Shown: positions 1-13,473, numbered from the stretch's first letter. The stretch is DNA of 64,000 bases from Zoroaster sp. YZ-2022 (GCA_029582265.1 CM055816.1:99107039-99171038); one strand, 5' to 3'. Program-made: numbers and translations. Notes: generated by a model not told the origin, from the sequence alone.

Positions 1-1390
1 TGAGGCTTTGCAATACCGACATGGAAAATTAGCTGTAAAACATGCTGAAAATCCGAGTATTTGGTGGAGGCCTAGGTTGTCGCCAATAACTTGGAATAGA
101 ACTGGCCTGACCATGCCCGTAAAAGAACTACATGAAATGTGAAGGCCAACCATCTCAAACTGTGTTAAGTCATGTACAATTGATGTGAGAATGCAGTCAA
201 CACCATATTTGGCAACAACAGTACTCTTTACAGCAAGCAGCTAGTAATATATTGGATAAACTTGCTTGAAACTGTACAGGTAAGCACAGCAGACTTATGT
301 AGAATCCACTAATCTTGTTTTTTCCTTTCCTAGAACCTAAGGGATTACCTACTTCGTAATCATCATTATATAACAACAGGGGGATGACTACTTCCCTTGC
401 CTGGTTAAATTTGCCTTTGTAATAACTACCATCCCGGTAGGTTTTCAACAAATCATCATTTCCAGAAGATTGATGATTTAGTATTGCAGACATCATTCCA
501 GGACGTTCAAGGTGTTTCTTGATTGTTTTATCAATGGGAATATACTGGTAAGTGTCATCCTTAAGAACTTGCTTTACTCCGCCAGTGGAACTGTCAACTT
601 GGGAAACAAAAGTCCTACCAACAGTTTTCTCTTCAGGACTAATGAACACTCCTTGTTCTTTAAAGTACTTTTGTTGTTGATGGTGAGTTCTCAAGCCATT
701 GAATGTTTTTTTTAACTCATCAAAGTGTTGCAGAACTTTGTCACATTGTTCTGCGTCAGGAATTCTGCCTGCCTTGATTTCTTCTACAAGCGTCACAACC
801 TTTTTTTGCAAATGATCAACAATATTCCCAGTCAATTCATCTACCTCATCAATAACAGTTTTGATAAATTGATGTGGAACATATGATGCCTTCATGTTTG
901 CTATAAACATAGCAACACCTTGGTGGATGTCCTCTACAGTTTCATTTGCCTCATCACCTTGAATGAAATCTATTTCATTTGGTCCAACATCCATATCCTC
1001 ATCCTCCTCTTGTCCAACGGCATGTCCTGGTTGAAAATTATTGTTTTCTAGTTCGGCTACATGCATTGACAAAAGATGTTTCTTGTAGGCTGCTGTGTAA
1101 GAAAATGTTTCCTTGCATCCATTCTGGCTACAGATTATTTGTGTAGAGGTTTGTGATGTAACACGGTGTATATATTTCAAGTGATTTAATAAATCCTTGA
1201 TCCCACCAGGAGTTTTCTGTAAGCACTTATAGCACAGCATGTCTAATGTCTCAAAAAATGATCAAAAACATTAAGCTCACATGTTCTTTCCATCTCTGAA
1301 GAAATTTCAGTCTCTGTCCTATTTTTGGCACCAGTTCTCCAATCAACTGCTCGGTCAGCAGGGCTAATGATTCCATGTCAAAACCATTAT
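1..1390 (-). pseudogene. SAM-like plus C2H2 transposon-type protein, partial
   Basis: The gene reads leftwards off the window edge. One exon (1281-1390) encodes the second half of a SAM-like domain (GFDMESLALLTEQL, then LVPKIGQRLKFLQRW). The next exon (5' end about 1249) opens with two C2H2 fingers (CYKC and CSQNGC with paired histidines), then an acidic linker and the motif YNDDYEVGNPLGS. Splice phases fit if the acceptor is the AG just before 1249. Near position 250 the reading frame shifts; the other frame continues to position 1 with GDNLGLHQ and CRYC, a GD..C..C arrangement seen in several DDE-type transposases. Large proteins of this type recur in cnidarian, fish and echinoderm genomes and behave like transposon genes; that is from memory of the family. 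The exon holding the start of the SAM domain was not found upstream. Two relatives lie at 56616-57914 and 63341-63682. Function is inferred, not proven. Confidence 0.6.
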
Positions 1391-1478
1391 CTGTGAGTGA
1401 GAATTGAAATAAAAAAATAAAATTACATGTACATTCATTTTGCTTTTTGAAAAAATTAAATTGCAACTTTTTATCTTA

Positions 1479-2134
1479 AGGGGACTTGAAACCAACAAAA
1501 TTGCCCATTTTGTGAATCACCTTTGGGCATTCAAAACACACGAGAAAGAAAAACAATTTTTAAAAATGAGTTCTGTGATAACTTCAAACCCTAACCCCCT
1601 AGCACCATTTGCTTACCACCCTGCTGAATGCAACAATATACAACTGTTATCAAAGTTTGAACCCTGCTGGATACAACAATACCCATATGCATGCACACAG
1701 CTATCAATTCCATTACCCTGAAAGCAACAAAGTGCAACAGGTGCAACTTGGCATACACCATCCTGCTCAGTGCAACAAGATACAACAGTTGACCGAGGCT
1801 ACTACCCTGCTCAGTGCAACAAGATACAACTGAGTTTGTTACTTCTCATGACTGCTCACATGCAACAAAATGCAACAACTTTTTACAACTGTTGCATCCT
1901 GTTGCATTCAGCATTTAATGCCAGTTGTGCATAAAAAACCTCATACTTTTCTCATAAAACATGTTTTCGTAATTATATTTAAAAATCCAATATGGCCACT
2001 GTTACCATGGCAACATTTACCGTTATTATGGGAAAACATGATTTTTGGAGTTGTATAGCGTCTCTGTGATGATAATAATAATACGACAAATAGTACAATA
2101 TGAAAAAAATAATTTTCTTAGCTTCAAGTCCCCT
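1479..2134. mobile_element. Small inverted-repeat element (MITE), TA-flanked
   Basis: AGGGGACTTGAA at 1479-1490 is matched by its exact reverse complement at 2123-2134, and TA lies directly outside both ends, as in Tc1/mariner insertions. The interior has no long meaningful ORF. It carries four imperfect copies of a segment containing CCTGCT..TGCAACAA.ATACAAC (about 1619, 1662, 1759 and 1805), followed by related motifs in inverted orientation near 1870-1915. It lies upstream of the SAM-like exon, probably in an intron. Confidence 0.55.
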
Positions 2135-2136
2135 TA

Positions 2137-3403
2137 ACTGTAGTTCAAATTGTTTGTCAACTAAATTGGAAATTTATACTTGCTAACATGAGCACAAACA
2201 ATTTTGGGCCTTTCGGTCCAATTTCCAGCCCAATTTCTGTGTACACTTGTAATTGTATAATAGGCCTATAACATGGTAAAAACAAATATGAAGTATTTAT
2301 TTCTGTTTTATTGGTGTTTTCAAACCAGTACACAATTTTTTCCTGCGTGTTGGGAAAAACAGCTTGTTCATGCAAGTGTAGAGCCTGTAAAATACGACAC
2401 CCACCCATTTTTTTTATGGCTCACCCTCCCAATTTTACCACCACTCCATTATCTATTGCTAAAACCCTGCTTTTGTACTACCTCGCATGAAAATGGTATC
2501 GCCCATCCAAACTTTTGGCCACAGAAGTTTCTAGAAAATGTGTGTGTGTGTACGTGCGTGTGTGTATATGTGTATTCTACTCTGTGCATGCAGTGTTGGC
2601 ACACTGTTTCAATTTCTCTGCAATTTTGTTCTTGTGACAACTTTAAATCAATAATTATTAGTATTTATACTACCACTGTAACACAGGTCATATTCATATC
2701 TCAATGACTACTTATGTTTCATCTGCAAAGTCTCCACTGCCTTTGTTCAAAGCTAATGTGCATGAAGTAAATCATGAGGGAGCAGCATGGGTGGAGATGC
2801 AGGCATGATTTTGTTTCAAATTCTAAAAAGAACATGTTGCAGAAGGGAAGAATAACAGCTAGCACAGACAGCCAAGTGCTGCTTTGTCCACCCCAATGAA
2901 TATTAGGGTTATCTTTGAAAATGAAAATTATGATGAAATAAAAAAAACAGGCACACAATTCAGAGAATGGGAGTGCATATTCAAATCATAATGGCACATC
3001 AAACCACCATTTTTTTCACTTTCTGTTCGTGGGGACTACGTTACATGATGTAGCACATATGTCCCCTGCTGTGTACATGTATATGTACACAGCAGAGAGC
3101 ATGCACTTCTAATCCAACTTAACGTGACTGGGTAACCCCTTTTTCAAGTTTTACAAACAACAACTTAATGCACTTTTCGTATGCTGAATTTAACATTACG
3201 ACGCGACGATCCAGCAATTCTAACGTTACACAGCAACCATCCCGCATTAATATTTTTGTTAAAAATATGATCATAACTCCCTGCCATGCCTGCCTAACTT
3301 GTTATGCATGGCTACACTACATACAGTTACGATCGTATTCTTAACTAGATCTCTTAAAACATATTTAACTTGCAATATTTACCCACGAATGTCTGCTCAA
3401 GGA
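2137..3403. other. Intergenic, no gene recognised
   Basis: AT-rich sequence with a short TG-rich microsatellite around 2538-2570 and a TACATGTA-rich palindrome around 3075-3095. The short ORFs here have no recognisable domain. It lies between the SAM/C2H2 gene and the left end of the 8.7 kb element. Confidence 0.5.
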
Positions 3404-5027
3404 CCCTCATGGCAAAAGGGTGTAACTTGAAAAAACATGTTTTGAGAAAAACCCATTTGAAAGTTCAAGGTCTTACATTTTTTTCATTTTACATTCGAAA
3501 GCAAAATATTTTTCTACCTTGGCTTGTAAATGTTTTTGTTTAATGTGAGACAAAAAATTTTTTCCTTGTGATTTCTAGTTTTTTAATGATATGGATTTTA
3601 AAAAAGTTGAGCCTTTTTACCATGAAATATCATCAAGCCAAAAAGCAATGTTTTCATAACAGAAGGATGTATCTAATGTTAGTCTGAAAATGAATTAGAA
3701 GTAATTTGGTAAAAAGGTGTATCTTCATTTAATTCGTTATAATAACTGAATTGAAACGGGAAAAGGGCGTATGTTTTTGATATCATTTTACCATAACACA
3801 AGAAATGAGTCTAAATACAATTAATTTTTATGGTGAATTCAAATTTTATTGCATGTAAATTTTTTATAAACGTTTATAGGGTATTGCATTAAACTTTACT
3901 TGGCACAATCCCAACCAGTCCCTACAAATATCCACTACGGTTAGTAGTGAACTTAGTCCTGAAACCATTATCGCTCCCTTGTCACAATCACACCAGGCCA
4001 AAAAACATTAAACATTAAAACATTAATATCATATAATTAACAATTATTGTGTAATTTAACTTGAAAACGAGATTAATTACAATTAATATTTAAATTAAAT
4101 TAAAATTGTATTGCCAATTCGGAACACACAAACCTGTCCAGAACATTTGCATAAAATGAAATTGCATTAAAAGTTGAATTGGCACATCCACAACCAGTCA
4201 CCCTACAACCCCCCCCCCCCCCGCCAAAATTTTTTTTTTTAAAGAGATAAAACAAAATAATAATACATGTGTAATAATAAATTGTTTAAAGTTTATTCCA
4301 GTTTAAAATTAAAAATGCAACCCGATACAAATAATATCATTCAAAATGTTTTTCCCTTGGAACAATCATATTGATACCAGGTCAAAATTTAAATGAATTC
4401 TTATTTAGCACAAAATTTAGAGATCTCTATTGAAAGCATTCCCCTCAGCATAAATAATTGCAAAGTAATTACAAACGCTGGGTTGGTAAATGCAGTTCAT
4501 ATTGCAAACAATCTTCAATAAAGTATACCCTGTAATATCATGACACATTCGTTTACCATTGCAGACAAAAATAATATATTTAAATATTGAATTCAGTAAA
4601 CGGTTCTAACCAAATCATTTGTGTTATATAACTGAAACTTCATTATAATACTCGAAGATTTATTGTAAGGCAATTAACAACACTGAAAATTAATGTTTTT
4701 TCTTCAATAATAATGTAGTTCGGTTAAATTAATTTGTGACCATTCAAATATTTAAACACAATTCATTTACATTAGTAATGTAATTTTAATGCGGATTTTA
4801 TATTACTCCCTGAATTGCGTATGACAACAAAAATATTGGCAATTAACCCTAACTAGTCCCTAAGCATTGTTACTGAACAATAAAAATCCTTCAAAATCCT
4901 CCAACTGCCTTTGTTGTCTAGGGAGTTAGGGTTAAAATAATAGGCTGTTGCAAACTGCTTCCAACTATATTGACCTGAAATGTATGATACTTATAAGTTA
5001 GAAGGGCCTGACGTTTAGACTGACACG

Positions 5028-5078
5028 ATCTTTCTCAGAGGCAAAGGCAAACTGGAGCAGTTTGCCTCTGAGAAAGAT
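5028..5078. repeat. Short hairpin
   Basis: ATCTTTCTCAGAGGCAAA is followed after a few bases by its inverted copy, giving a stem of about 20 bp with a 6-nt duplication in one arm. It lies about 280 bp beyond the stop codon of the DUF7869-like gene; role unknown. Confidence 0.5.
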
Positions 5079-5358
5079 TGTAACGTTTTAGTGTAACATA
5101 AATTTAGAATACAAATCAACACATACAACCCTTAAACGTTTACGTGTCGTATCATTCTCTCATATGTGAACATTTCAGGCGGGAAACATCCAGAAATGTT
5201 TTATATCAATTATAATTTTTTAATAAGTAGTATTTTAACAACTAACTCGTCAACCACGAAATCACATCCTTCCCAATTCGAGGTAGGGCTTTAAGAAATG
5301 TAACAACTCGGGTCTGTCACCTGTAAGAACTCGTCACCTCAGGCACTTACACACCACA

Positions 5359-8300
5359 TTAGACCTCTACTTCAAGATCATTGATACCTTCAGTAGCAAC
5401 AAGGTTCTGATAGAATGCCTTCTTGTGGGGTGGCATTGCGACAGCAAGTTTCAGTAATTCTGTCTTCTTAATTGGTGGTATACCTCTAGGCTTTTCCATT
5501 CGTGGTAGGCAGTTGACTGTGTTTTGATTTGCGGCCATTTTGGACTCTATCTCTCTGACTTCAGCTCTTTTCAGGATACTTACCTCCTTGTAGGTGTTTG
5601 CATTATGGCATGTCTTAATGAACATGTTAAGAGACCCACGACAGAACTTTACCACCTTGACATCCTTCAATACCACGTTCACTTTCTTTGCTTGGTTTGT
5701 GAACAGAATCATTGAGGTATGATCCATTATCACACACTTTATGTTCTTGCGAGAGGAACTGATGAGTTCCACTATGTCTGTGAAGTCATGTATGTACGTC
5801 TGGCTGTTCATCTTTGAGCCGATGTTTCCATGGACTGAATCTGCTGCCATAAAAGTGTGTCCTGGCTCAAGGTACTTCACTGTTATGTTTTGAGTAGCAA
5901 CAGATGCGCTGTTCACCAGCCTTGGCAATGCTGACAACAATGTCCAGTTCTTATTCTGTGAGCAGCAATTGTCTGCATAGAGAATTATTTCCTCCTTGTC
6001 TCTATGTTTCCGAATAAACTCAACAAAGGAGCTGCAAATGTTGCTTGCACTTCGGCCAGCTTCGGCCTCGTGCCAAAGAACGCATGTTGTTTGCCCATAT
6101 TTACCTGGGGTTGCAAAAGTTTCATTGAAGACAACCAATTTGCGTGAAAAGAAGTGGTCTTTCGTGGGAACCTTGGGAATTGTTATAGCTTTCTGCAAAT
6201 CGACAGTTGCAACTAGCAACTTCTCATCTGTAGTCATCCTCTGCATATCATCATGTAAGGCTGATCTTGCCTGTGCAGCATGTAGCCTGTGACTGGGATA
6301 AACTAAACATTCTGAACACTCGCATGTAGAACACTCATGTGCATCTTCGGGTGTGACTTATCATGAACGAAACATTTCTTACATAAGTCATTAGTGGGTG
6401 TTGTGAATGAAATGTTGAGTGACTGAAATATTTGAAGGTAGTATGTATATGAACACACATGCTCCACACTTTCACTGAAGTTGTTGTACATCAATGAGAC
6501 ACACAATTCTGATGGAAGGTATCTGCGATTCGGTGCATGTTCCCGTTTGTAGTGGGAAATATGTGGCCTAAAGGATTCAATGTGCCTTACAACTGTATCC
6601 CGATACTCAGCAGAGAGTTTGTTATGAGGCTCATGGCACCCACGTTTATCGCCATATGTTCCTACAACGATATTACCATCTTTTTTGATGTGACGCAAAG
6701 CTGAGAAAACCATCTTGTCATTCCTGTATCCAAGGGTATGCAGGAAAAAGGTCTTGCACACGATGTTCGATCCAAGGTTCCAAATGATGGTATTAGAACG
6801 GCGTGATCTTTGTGCCAAATTTGTCTTGGAAAGTTTTGGCTTTTGTTCAACATTTTGTACAATCCAGTCTCGCTGTCTGTCGTATTCCATCTCCCAGTAG
6901 TGGCTCCACACTGATTCTCGTTGAGCCTTTGAAATGTGTTTAGTGCATTCCCTCCTACACTTACTGGTACAAGGGGGAAGCATTGGATGTTTATGCCGAT
7001 TTGCATCATTTTTTGATGTTGCAGTTCGTCTGCGACATTTTTTGGCTGTTGATAAATCAAACGTATTATGTGCAATTCAATAATTAATTTCCTTTCTGTA
7101 TGTAATGCGCACTATTTTGAGATACTCAAGATCATTAGATGGGATGGGTGAAAAAATTACCAAATGATTTGTATCATAGGGTATCATCTTTTCGCATTAT
7201 TAAGAATCATAGCAAATTTTTATTCAGCTGACTGTATTTCTTTTATTTTATTTGGGCAAGCACATTTTTTATCAAAGCTGTCAGATATCCCAAGGAAATC
7301 TCACACTGTACAGGATGTGTGCTGTACCAACATCATATAATTATCTCAAAATAAAATACATTACTAATACCGTTTACAATTAGCTATGGTTTTACACGTG
7401 AGAAGGCTAGTTTGCCACAGCGGTTTAAAGGTTAGAATCAATGCCAAGATTGAAAGCGTGATGAGAATGTTTAAATGTAGTATTTGTCAAACCTGGTATG
7501 ACAGGAACGACTGGCATGACAGGAACGTCTTGTTCTTGCTGCTCTTGTTGCTCTTGCTGCTGCAGCTGCTGTCCATCATAATCAACATCTGCACAATATA
7601 ATAAAAAGTAAAATTAACAAAACAGGTAGTTCAGAAATACTTTAACTGGTAACATCATTCATGAACTAGCTACAAACATAATTAATGGTTCTGAAAATAA
7701 TTGTCAAATCGTGAGCTGGCTAGACTACCACAGAGGGTCAAGATAAAAAACAATGCACTTTGAGCTTACGTTCATTAATGTCACCTGCCATACCGGTCCT
7801 CAAAAGCTGTTGGATATCTGTTTCAGCGGAAAGGAACATCGGAATATCTGGACCTATACAATAGGATGAACATGGAAGCAACCGATATATTTATTTTATA
7901 CTTATTTTATATACAATGTATTGACTTTAGAAGCCACAAAAGTGAACCTTTTAATAAACGAAAACAATAAATATGAACAAAGAACAACAACCGAAATAAC
8001 AGATAACTTACCAATAACAGCATCCTCCTCCCCACTTTCACTCAGCATGTCAATATCATCATCCAGATCTTTTGAAAGAATCATGCTTGTAGATAATGGT
8101 ACCTCTGAACCATGTGAATTAAAGGGTGATGACACACACTACAATGACCAGTTGTTGTTGGCACATCATACGTCAAGGCATGGTCTTGTATGGAAGAACT
8201 ATAACAGCTAGTCGCTGCAGTCTCTGGAATGGTGCAGTTGGCCATAGGGTCACCGGATTCCATGTCAGAATCATGAGATGCAGTAGCAGCACTGGAGCAT

Positions 8301-11300
8301 GTAGTTTCAGCTAAGCTTGCTAAGGGTACATCAATGACAGGTGGAAGACCCATGGCAGCTGGAAGATTCAGAGTGGAATTGGCAGGTTTGGGCAATATAT
8401 ATGTGCATCTAACAGGAGTACATCTAGCACAGGAAGCTGCCAACTGTAAATGAGCAGGAGATGAAGCTGTGCCTGTTTCAGCTGTAAAAGTTAAATCAAA
8501 GTGTAAGTATTCATACATATAGTTCTCAAGACATCTGTTATTTGTCATTAACACTTTTGTCGAAATTCGAAACTATTTAATCCCCTGTCTTTTTAAGCCC
8601 TGTGCTTATTTATGATTACTGAACGCAAGTGAGTATTGATGGTAATTAAAACCATGCAGCCTGCCTTTTCAGGTAACAAAGGTAACTAACTCTGTGTTTC
8701 CCTTGGAATTTTAAGATGTGACATACATCACCACACAGATTTGCATCAGCACCATACAACTTTATTTTATGAAATAAGCACCTTAAACACTTTGTATCCA
8801 CATCAATAAAAACATTAAAAACAGTGTTCATGTCATTTGGTGCTCTAAAACCACTATGGGCTGCACATGTAAGATGATTTACCCATCCTCCATACAAATA
8901 ACAAGCCCATTCCTTTAAAAACATCACCGACACATTTTCTTAACCTACAGGATTTACATGTTTTCTTATGACCAGGGACATTAATTCAAAGACCTTATAG
9001 GGGTGGATGAACTTGTGTACTTTTAAATGGTCTCATTACCTCACATAATTATAAGTTTATGAGGGAAAATGCAAATTTACATTGTACCTTACCAAGATTA
9101 ATGTCGCTTTCCAGGCAGTTCATCAGCTCCTTGATTGCCGTTTCAGTTGACTGGCATAAGGTGATATTTTCTGTAAAAACAATACATTAAAATACAAACA
9201 TTAATGACCTACATGTATATGCATAAATGCAACACAAACAATTATTGTTGTCTTTCATGTTCGAAATGAATGCAATAACATAGATATATAACTTACCAAT
9301 AAGAACATCCTCCTCCCCACTTTTACTCAGCATGTCAATATCATCATCCAGATCTTTTGAAAGAATCATGCTTGTAGATAATGGTACCTCTGAACCATGT
9401 GAATTAAAGGGTGATGACACACACTACAATGACCAGTTGTTGTTGGCACATCATACGTCAAGGCATGGTCTTGTATGGAAGAACTATAACAGCTAGTCGC
9501 TGCAGTCTCTGGAATGGTGCAGTTGGCCATAGGGTCACCGGATTCCATGTCAGAATCATGAGATGCAGTAGCTGCAGCACTGGAGCATGTAGTTTCAGCT
9601 AAGCTTGCTAAGGGTACATCAATGGCAGGTGGAAGACCCATGGCAGCTGGAAGATCAAGACTGGGAGAAGCTGCTGACTGTGATGCAATAGTGGCTGCAT
9701 TGTGATCTGTCCAAACACTTTCAGAGACAGCTGAATTAACGCCTGCACCAGTTGACTTTATACTCAAGACATTATGACGAGGTGTTATTTCTGTGGAACA
9801 TGATTTGGTACCAAAATTGCATTTAAAACTGGCCTTGGACTATAGCGTCATTATAACGACTTTTGGCATGCTTCAAAGAGGATTTAACTGAATCGTAATT
9901 TGTATTCTAGGCCAACATTTGTATTTTGTTTGGTGATGGGTGGGGATAGGTGTACAAGAAAAACAAATGGCACAAAAAAATGGCACAAAACTAGCCCATG
10001 ATTTTTTTTACTATGAACCAACCATACCTTTATGAATTATGGTGCCTGGTTTGACTTAGTTACTTAGATGGTTGCCCAATTTGAAATTATTGCAAATTGC
10101 TATGCTTATATACTACTATTAACATTACTAGCCTAGGCCAGGTCTACTCAACTGGTTCATAAACAACATATTTGCCAATCCCAATGACTCTCCAACTATC
10201 ATACATGTACGTAGAACCAGTTATTAGGGCATTATAAATCAAATATAAAAACAATTAGGGGCCTTGTGTAGGCCAATTATTAATTAAATGAAATTAATTA
10301 TTAACAAAATCCCCCGTAGGCCTAACGTTATTGATTGCGTACCTAACGTTACCCCACAATGTGGCCGGCGTGTACACGTTCTCAATTTGCACATCCTCAA
10401 TTTACCCTAAATGACGTACCTACATGTATAAGGTTACTTATATCATCAACCGGACAGTAAGTTACAAATGAAATTAGCAGTTTGGTGTTTCAGTTTGTTT
10501 CATTGATGGATTCTCTTTTTTAAATTTGTTTAAATAAAATGGCATAATTTGGAGCTCTCAAAACTTTTAATCAATATTCTTGAAAGACCAAAAACTGAAG
10601 GTGGTTGAAACTTTTTCAAAAAGTAATTTAAACCTTTTAAATGTATAAAAATGCTGTTAGCATTTTGTCAAATAAAAGATTTCTTTTCATAACCATGATA
10701 TTAATGTTTCATTTTCTCAATACTTTTCTATTACTGACGAAGTAAACACCAATGAATTAAGTAGTCTTCGTTCGCTTCTTCTGTAAGGAATGTGTCCATT
10801 TTGCGGATCAGTATTTCTTTAAAAAAATCATTGCAAATGCAAAGCATTCAGAAATTTTGGTTTCCACAGACAACATAACAGCTTATTGACAGCTGCTGCA
10901 TAGAACAATAAAATCACAGATGTTCATGAAAAAAACTGAGGTCATGTACACCCCTTAATATTTATATCTAGTAAAATCAATAATCATTATTTGTTAAACA
11001 ACTTTTTGCACTTTCACAAGCACTAACTTTCCAGTAAATCATACAATTTCACTATGATTGTTATTTTTGTAACAAGCATGACTTACATGTAGATAAGTTT
11101 ATGCAACCAGTAATACGCCATAGTTTTGTAAGTTTTCCGAGAAATGCTAAGCCAAAGGTAAGTGCGTCATTTCACGAATGCGGCGAATTACGTACATGAT
11201 CATGGACGATAATTAACTAGGCCAGGGCTAGGCTAGTAGTACTTATAACTTAGTTATAATATATAACTTAATTTACATTGAATCTGTGTAGGCTATTGCC

Positions 11301-11359
11301 TTACCTTTACGTTGTTTCTGCAAAGCCAGCTGTAGCATAATCTTCCCTCTACTTGCCAT
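5359..11359 (-). CDS. DUF7869-like transposon protein, seven exons, frame-disrupted
   Basis: Exon 1 (11305-11359) starts MASRGKIMLQ. Then come exons at 9297-9790, 9093-9170, 8012-8481, 7770-7853, 7493-7588 and 5359-7045. All junctions are GT-AG and all introns are phase 1, so internal exons can be skipped or duplicated without losing frame. Exon 6 is glutamine-rich. Exon 7 begins with a cysteine/histidine-rich basic stretch (CRRRTATSK, CTSKCRREC) and has CKTFFLHTLGY, a zinc-type CKKC and the motif YADNCCSQNKN, typical of the DUF7869/DNC-QNKN family found in arthropods, cnidarians and other invertebrates. That motif resembles the second acidic site of an RNase H-like nuclease, so a transposase role is plausible. 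Breaks: a -1 frame change near 6350, and one each in exons 2 and 4 at a TG run. It may be a decayed copy. Role is inferred. Confidence 0.6.
8005..8366 (-). repeat. Duplicated exon block, copy 1
   Basis: Covers most of exon 4 and its donor site. It is almost identical to 9290-9655, which covers the matching part of exon 2; the two copies are about 1,285 bp apart. Both read DLDDDIDMLS.SGEED near the donor and LPAAMGLPP.IDVPLASL upstream. Differences are a handful of substitutions and one 3-bp insertion. Confidence 0.85.
9290..9655 (-). repeat. Duplicated exon block, copy 2
   Basis: Partner of 8005-8366. The exons following each copy (9093-9170 and 7770-7853) are also related (ETAIKELM..DIN and ETDIQQLL..DIN). 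The unit duplicated was therefore probably two exons plus intron. Confidence 0.8.
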
Positions 11360-12120
11360 TTTGCAGCAGAAATCATTTAAAATTAAAATTACTGAAGACG
11401 TGGTATGTATGCCTAAGTTATCAAGCTGCTTGACTACTGCACAGTATGCAGACGCGCGCTGAGTCCAGCTGCTGCAAAATGGCTGCAAAGTATTCCACTA
11501 AAAAGGCACTATGTAATGGACAGCGCCCTCGGTTGACTGTATAATTATTTGTCAAAAGGGTGTATCTTGACGTGCACCGACCAGGTGAAAGTTACGTCGT
11601 GTGGCAAAATGGTGTATTTGTAAATTTAACTATTAATTTAAATGGCAAATAGATGTATCTCAAAGTACCTCCTTTTAGCACCCAAATTGGAAAAAACTAA
11701 GAAGTTAGTTTAAATGGCAAAATAATGTATTTCGATGTACATCGCTTTGGCAAAAAAATGTAAACAAATATTTTGCAGCATGTTAAGGTAAAGGAGTATA
11801 TCTTGGTATACACCATTATGATATTTCAATATTTAAAGGAAAAACATACAGAGAACTTGGGAAAAGTATGTAACCATAGATAAATCCTTTTGTCTTTTCA
11901 CGACGTGTACACAAAAGGTTGCATCTAAATATACGCCGTTTTGGCAAAGAAACTGAACCAAAATTGTACTTTTTCGCTCAAGATACGTCCTGCTATCTTT
12001 GAAACGGTAGGTCCTATGGATCTGAAAATCTCAAATATGGAAACAGCGCCCTCAATAACCCCATAAATGATTTTATCTAATTTTTTCAATTTTTGAGTTA
12101 CACCATTTTGCCATGAGGGG

Positions 12121-13469
12121 GCCGAGTTATGTGTCTACATTTTATTGGTATTTATTATGCGAGTTGTAACATTTGTATCACTGCCGTTAACAACAATAAC
12201 AATAAGGGTATTATTCCACACAGTAGGGAGACAGTTATGTGTCTACATTTTATTGGTATTTATTATGCGCGTTGTAACATTTGCATCACTGCCGTTAACA
12301 ACAATAACAATAAGGGTATTATTCCACACAATAGGGAGACAGTTATGTGTCTACATTTTATTGGTATTTATTATGCGCGTTGTAACATTTGCATCACTGC
12401 CGTTAACAATAATAAGGGTATTATTCCACACAATAGGGAGACAGTTATGTGTCTACATTTTATTGGTATTTATTATGCGTGTTGTAAAATTTGCATAACT
12501 GCCGTTATCAACAATAACAATAAGGGTATTATTCCACACAATAGGGAGACAGTTATGTGTCTACATTTTATTGGTATTTATTACGCGCGTTGTAACATTT
12601 GCATCACTGCCGTTAACAATAATAAGGGTATTATTCCACACAATAGGGAGACAGTTATGTGTCTACATTTTATTGGTATTTATTACGCGCGTTGTAACAT
12701 TTGCATCACTGCCGTTAACAATAATAAGGGTATTATTCCACACAATAGGGAGACAGTTATGTGTCTACATTTTATTGGTATTTATTACGCGAGTTGTAAC
12801 ATTTGCATCACTGCCGTTATCAACAATAACAATAAGGGTATTATTCCACACAGTAGGGCGACAGTTATGTGTCTACATTTTATTGGTATTTATTATGCGC
12901 GTTGTAACATTTGCATCATTGCCGTTATCAATAATAACAATAAGGGTATTTATTCCACACAGTAGGGAGACAGTTATGTGTCTACATTTTATTGGTATTT
13001 ATTACGCGCGTTGTAACATTTGCATCACTGCCGTTATCAACAATAACAATAAGGGTATTATTCCACACAATAGGGAGACAGTTATGTGTCTACATTTTAT
13101 TGGTATTTATTATGCGCGTTGTAACATTTGCATCACTGCCGTTAACAACAATAACAATAAGGGTATTATTCCACACAGTAGGGAGACAATTATGTGTCTA
13201 CATTTTATTGGTATTTATTATGCGCGTTGTAACATTTGCATCACTGCCGTTAACAACAATAACAATAAGGGTATTATTCCACACAGTAGGGAGACAGTTA
13301 TGTGTCTACATTTTATTGGTATTTATTATGCGCGTTGTAACATTTGCATCACTGCCGTTAACAACAATAACAATAAGGGTATTATTCCACACAATAGGGA
13401 GACAGTTATGTGTGTACATTTTATTGGTATTCATCATGCGCGTTGTAATACGCATTTGCATCACTGCCG
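12121..13469. repeat. 108-bp minisatellite, about 13 units
   Basis: Starts of GTGTCTACAT fall at 12131, 12239, 12347, 12449, 12557, 12659, 12761, 12869, 12978, 13086, 13194 and 13302, with a variant at 13410. Spacing is 108 bp, or 102 where AACAAC-type sequence is lost, and one 109-bp unit. Because 108 and 102 are multiples of three, long open frames with a 36-residue repeat run through the array on the plus strand. They are by-products of the repeat, not likely genes. The array starts at the right end of the 8.7 kb element and stops at a TTAA occupied by piggyBac. Confidence 0.95.
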
Positions 13470-13473
13470 TTAA

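Larger units (their letters stand above)
3404..12119 (-). mobile_element. 8.7 kb DNA transposon with a DUF7869-like gene
   Basis: The two ends are inverted repeats. CCCTCATGGCAAAA begins at 3404 and its reverse complement ends at 12119. The match runs about 31 bp with three mismatches and includes GGTGTAACT. Variants of GGCAAAAGGGTGTATCTT recur inside both ends (for example near 3705, 3760, 11553, 11613, 11645, 11716, 11750), giving repeat-rich subterminal regions. No clear target duplication was found. The only gene inside is the seven-exon minus-strand gene at 5359-11359. The right end abuts the 108-bp minisatellite. I cannot assign a known superfamily. The idea that the gene mobilises the element rests on its position between the ends. 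Confidence 0.65.

Noticed and set aside
12121..13469. CRISPR-like array
   Set aside because: Units are contiguous 108-bp repeats without unique spacers, in a eukaryotic context.
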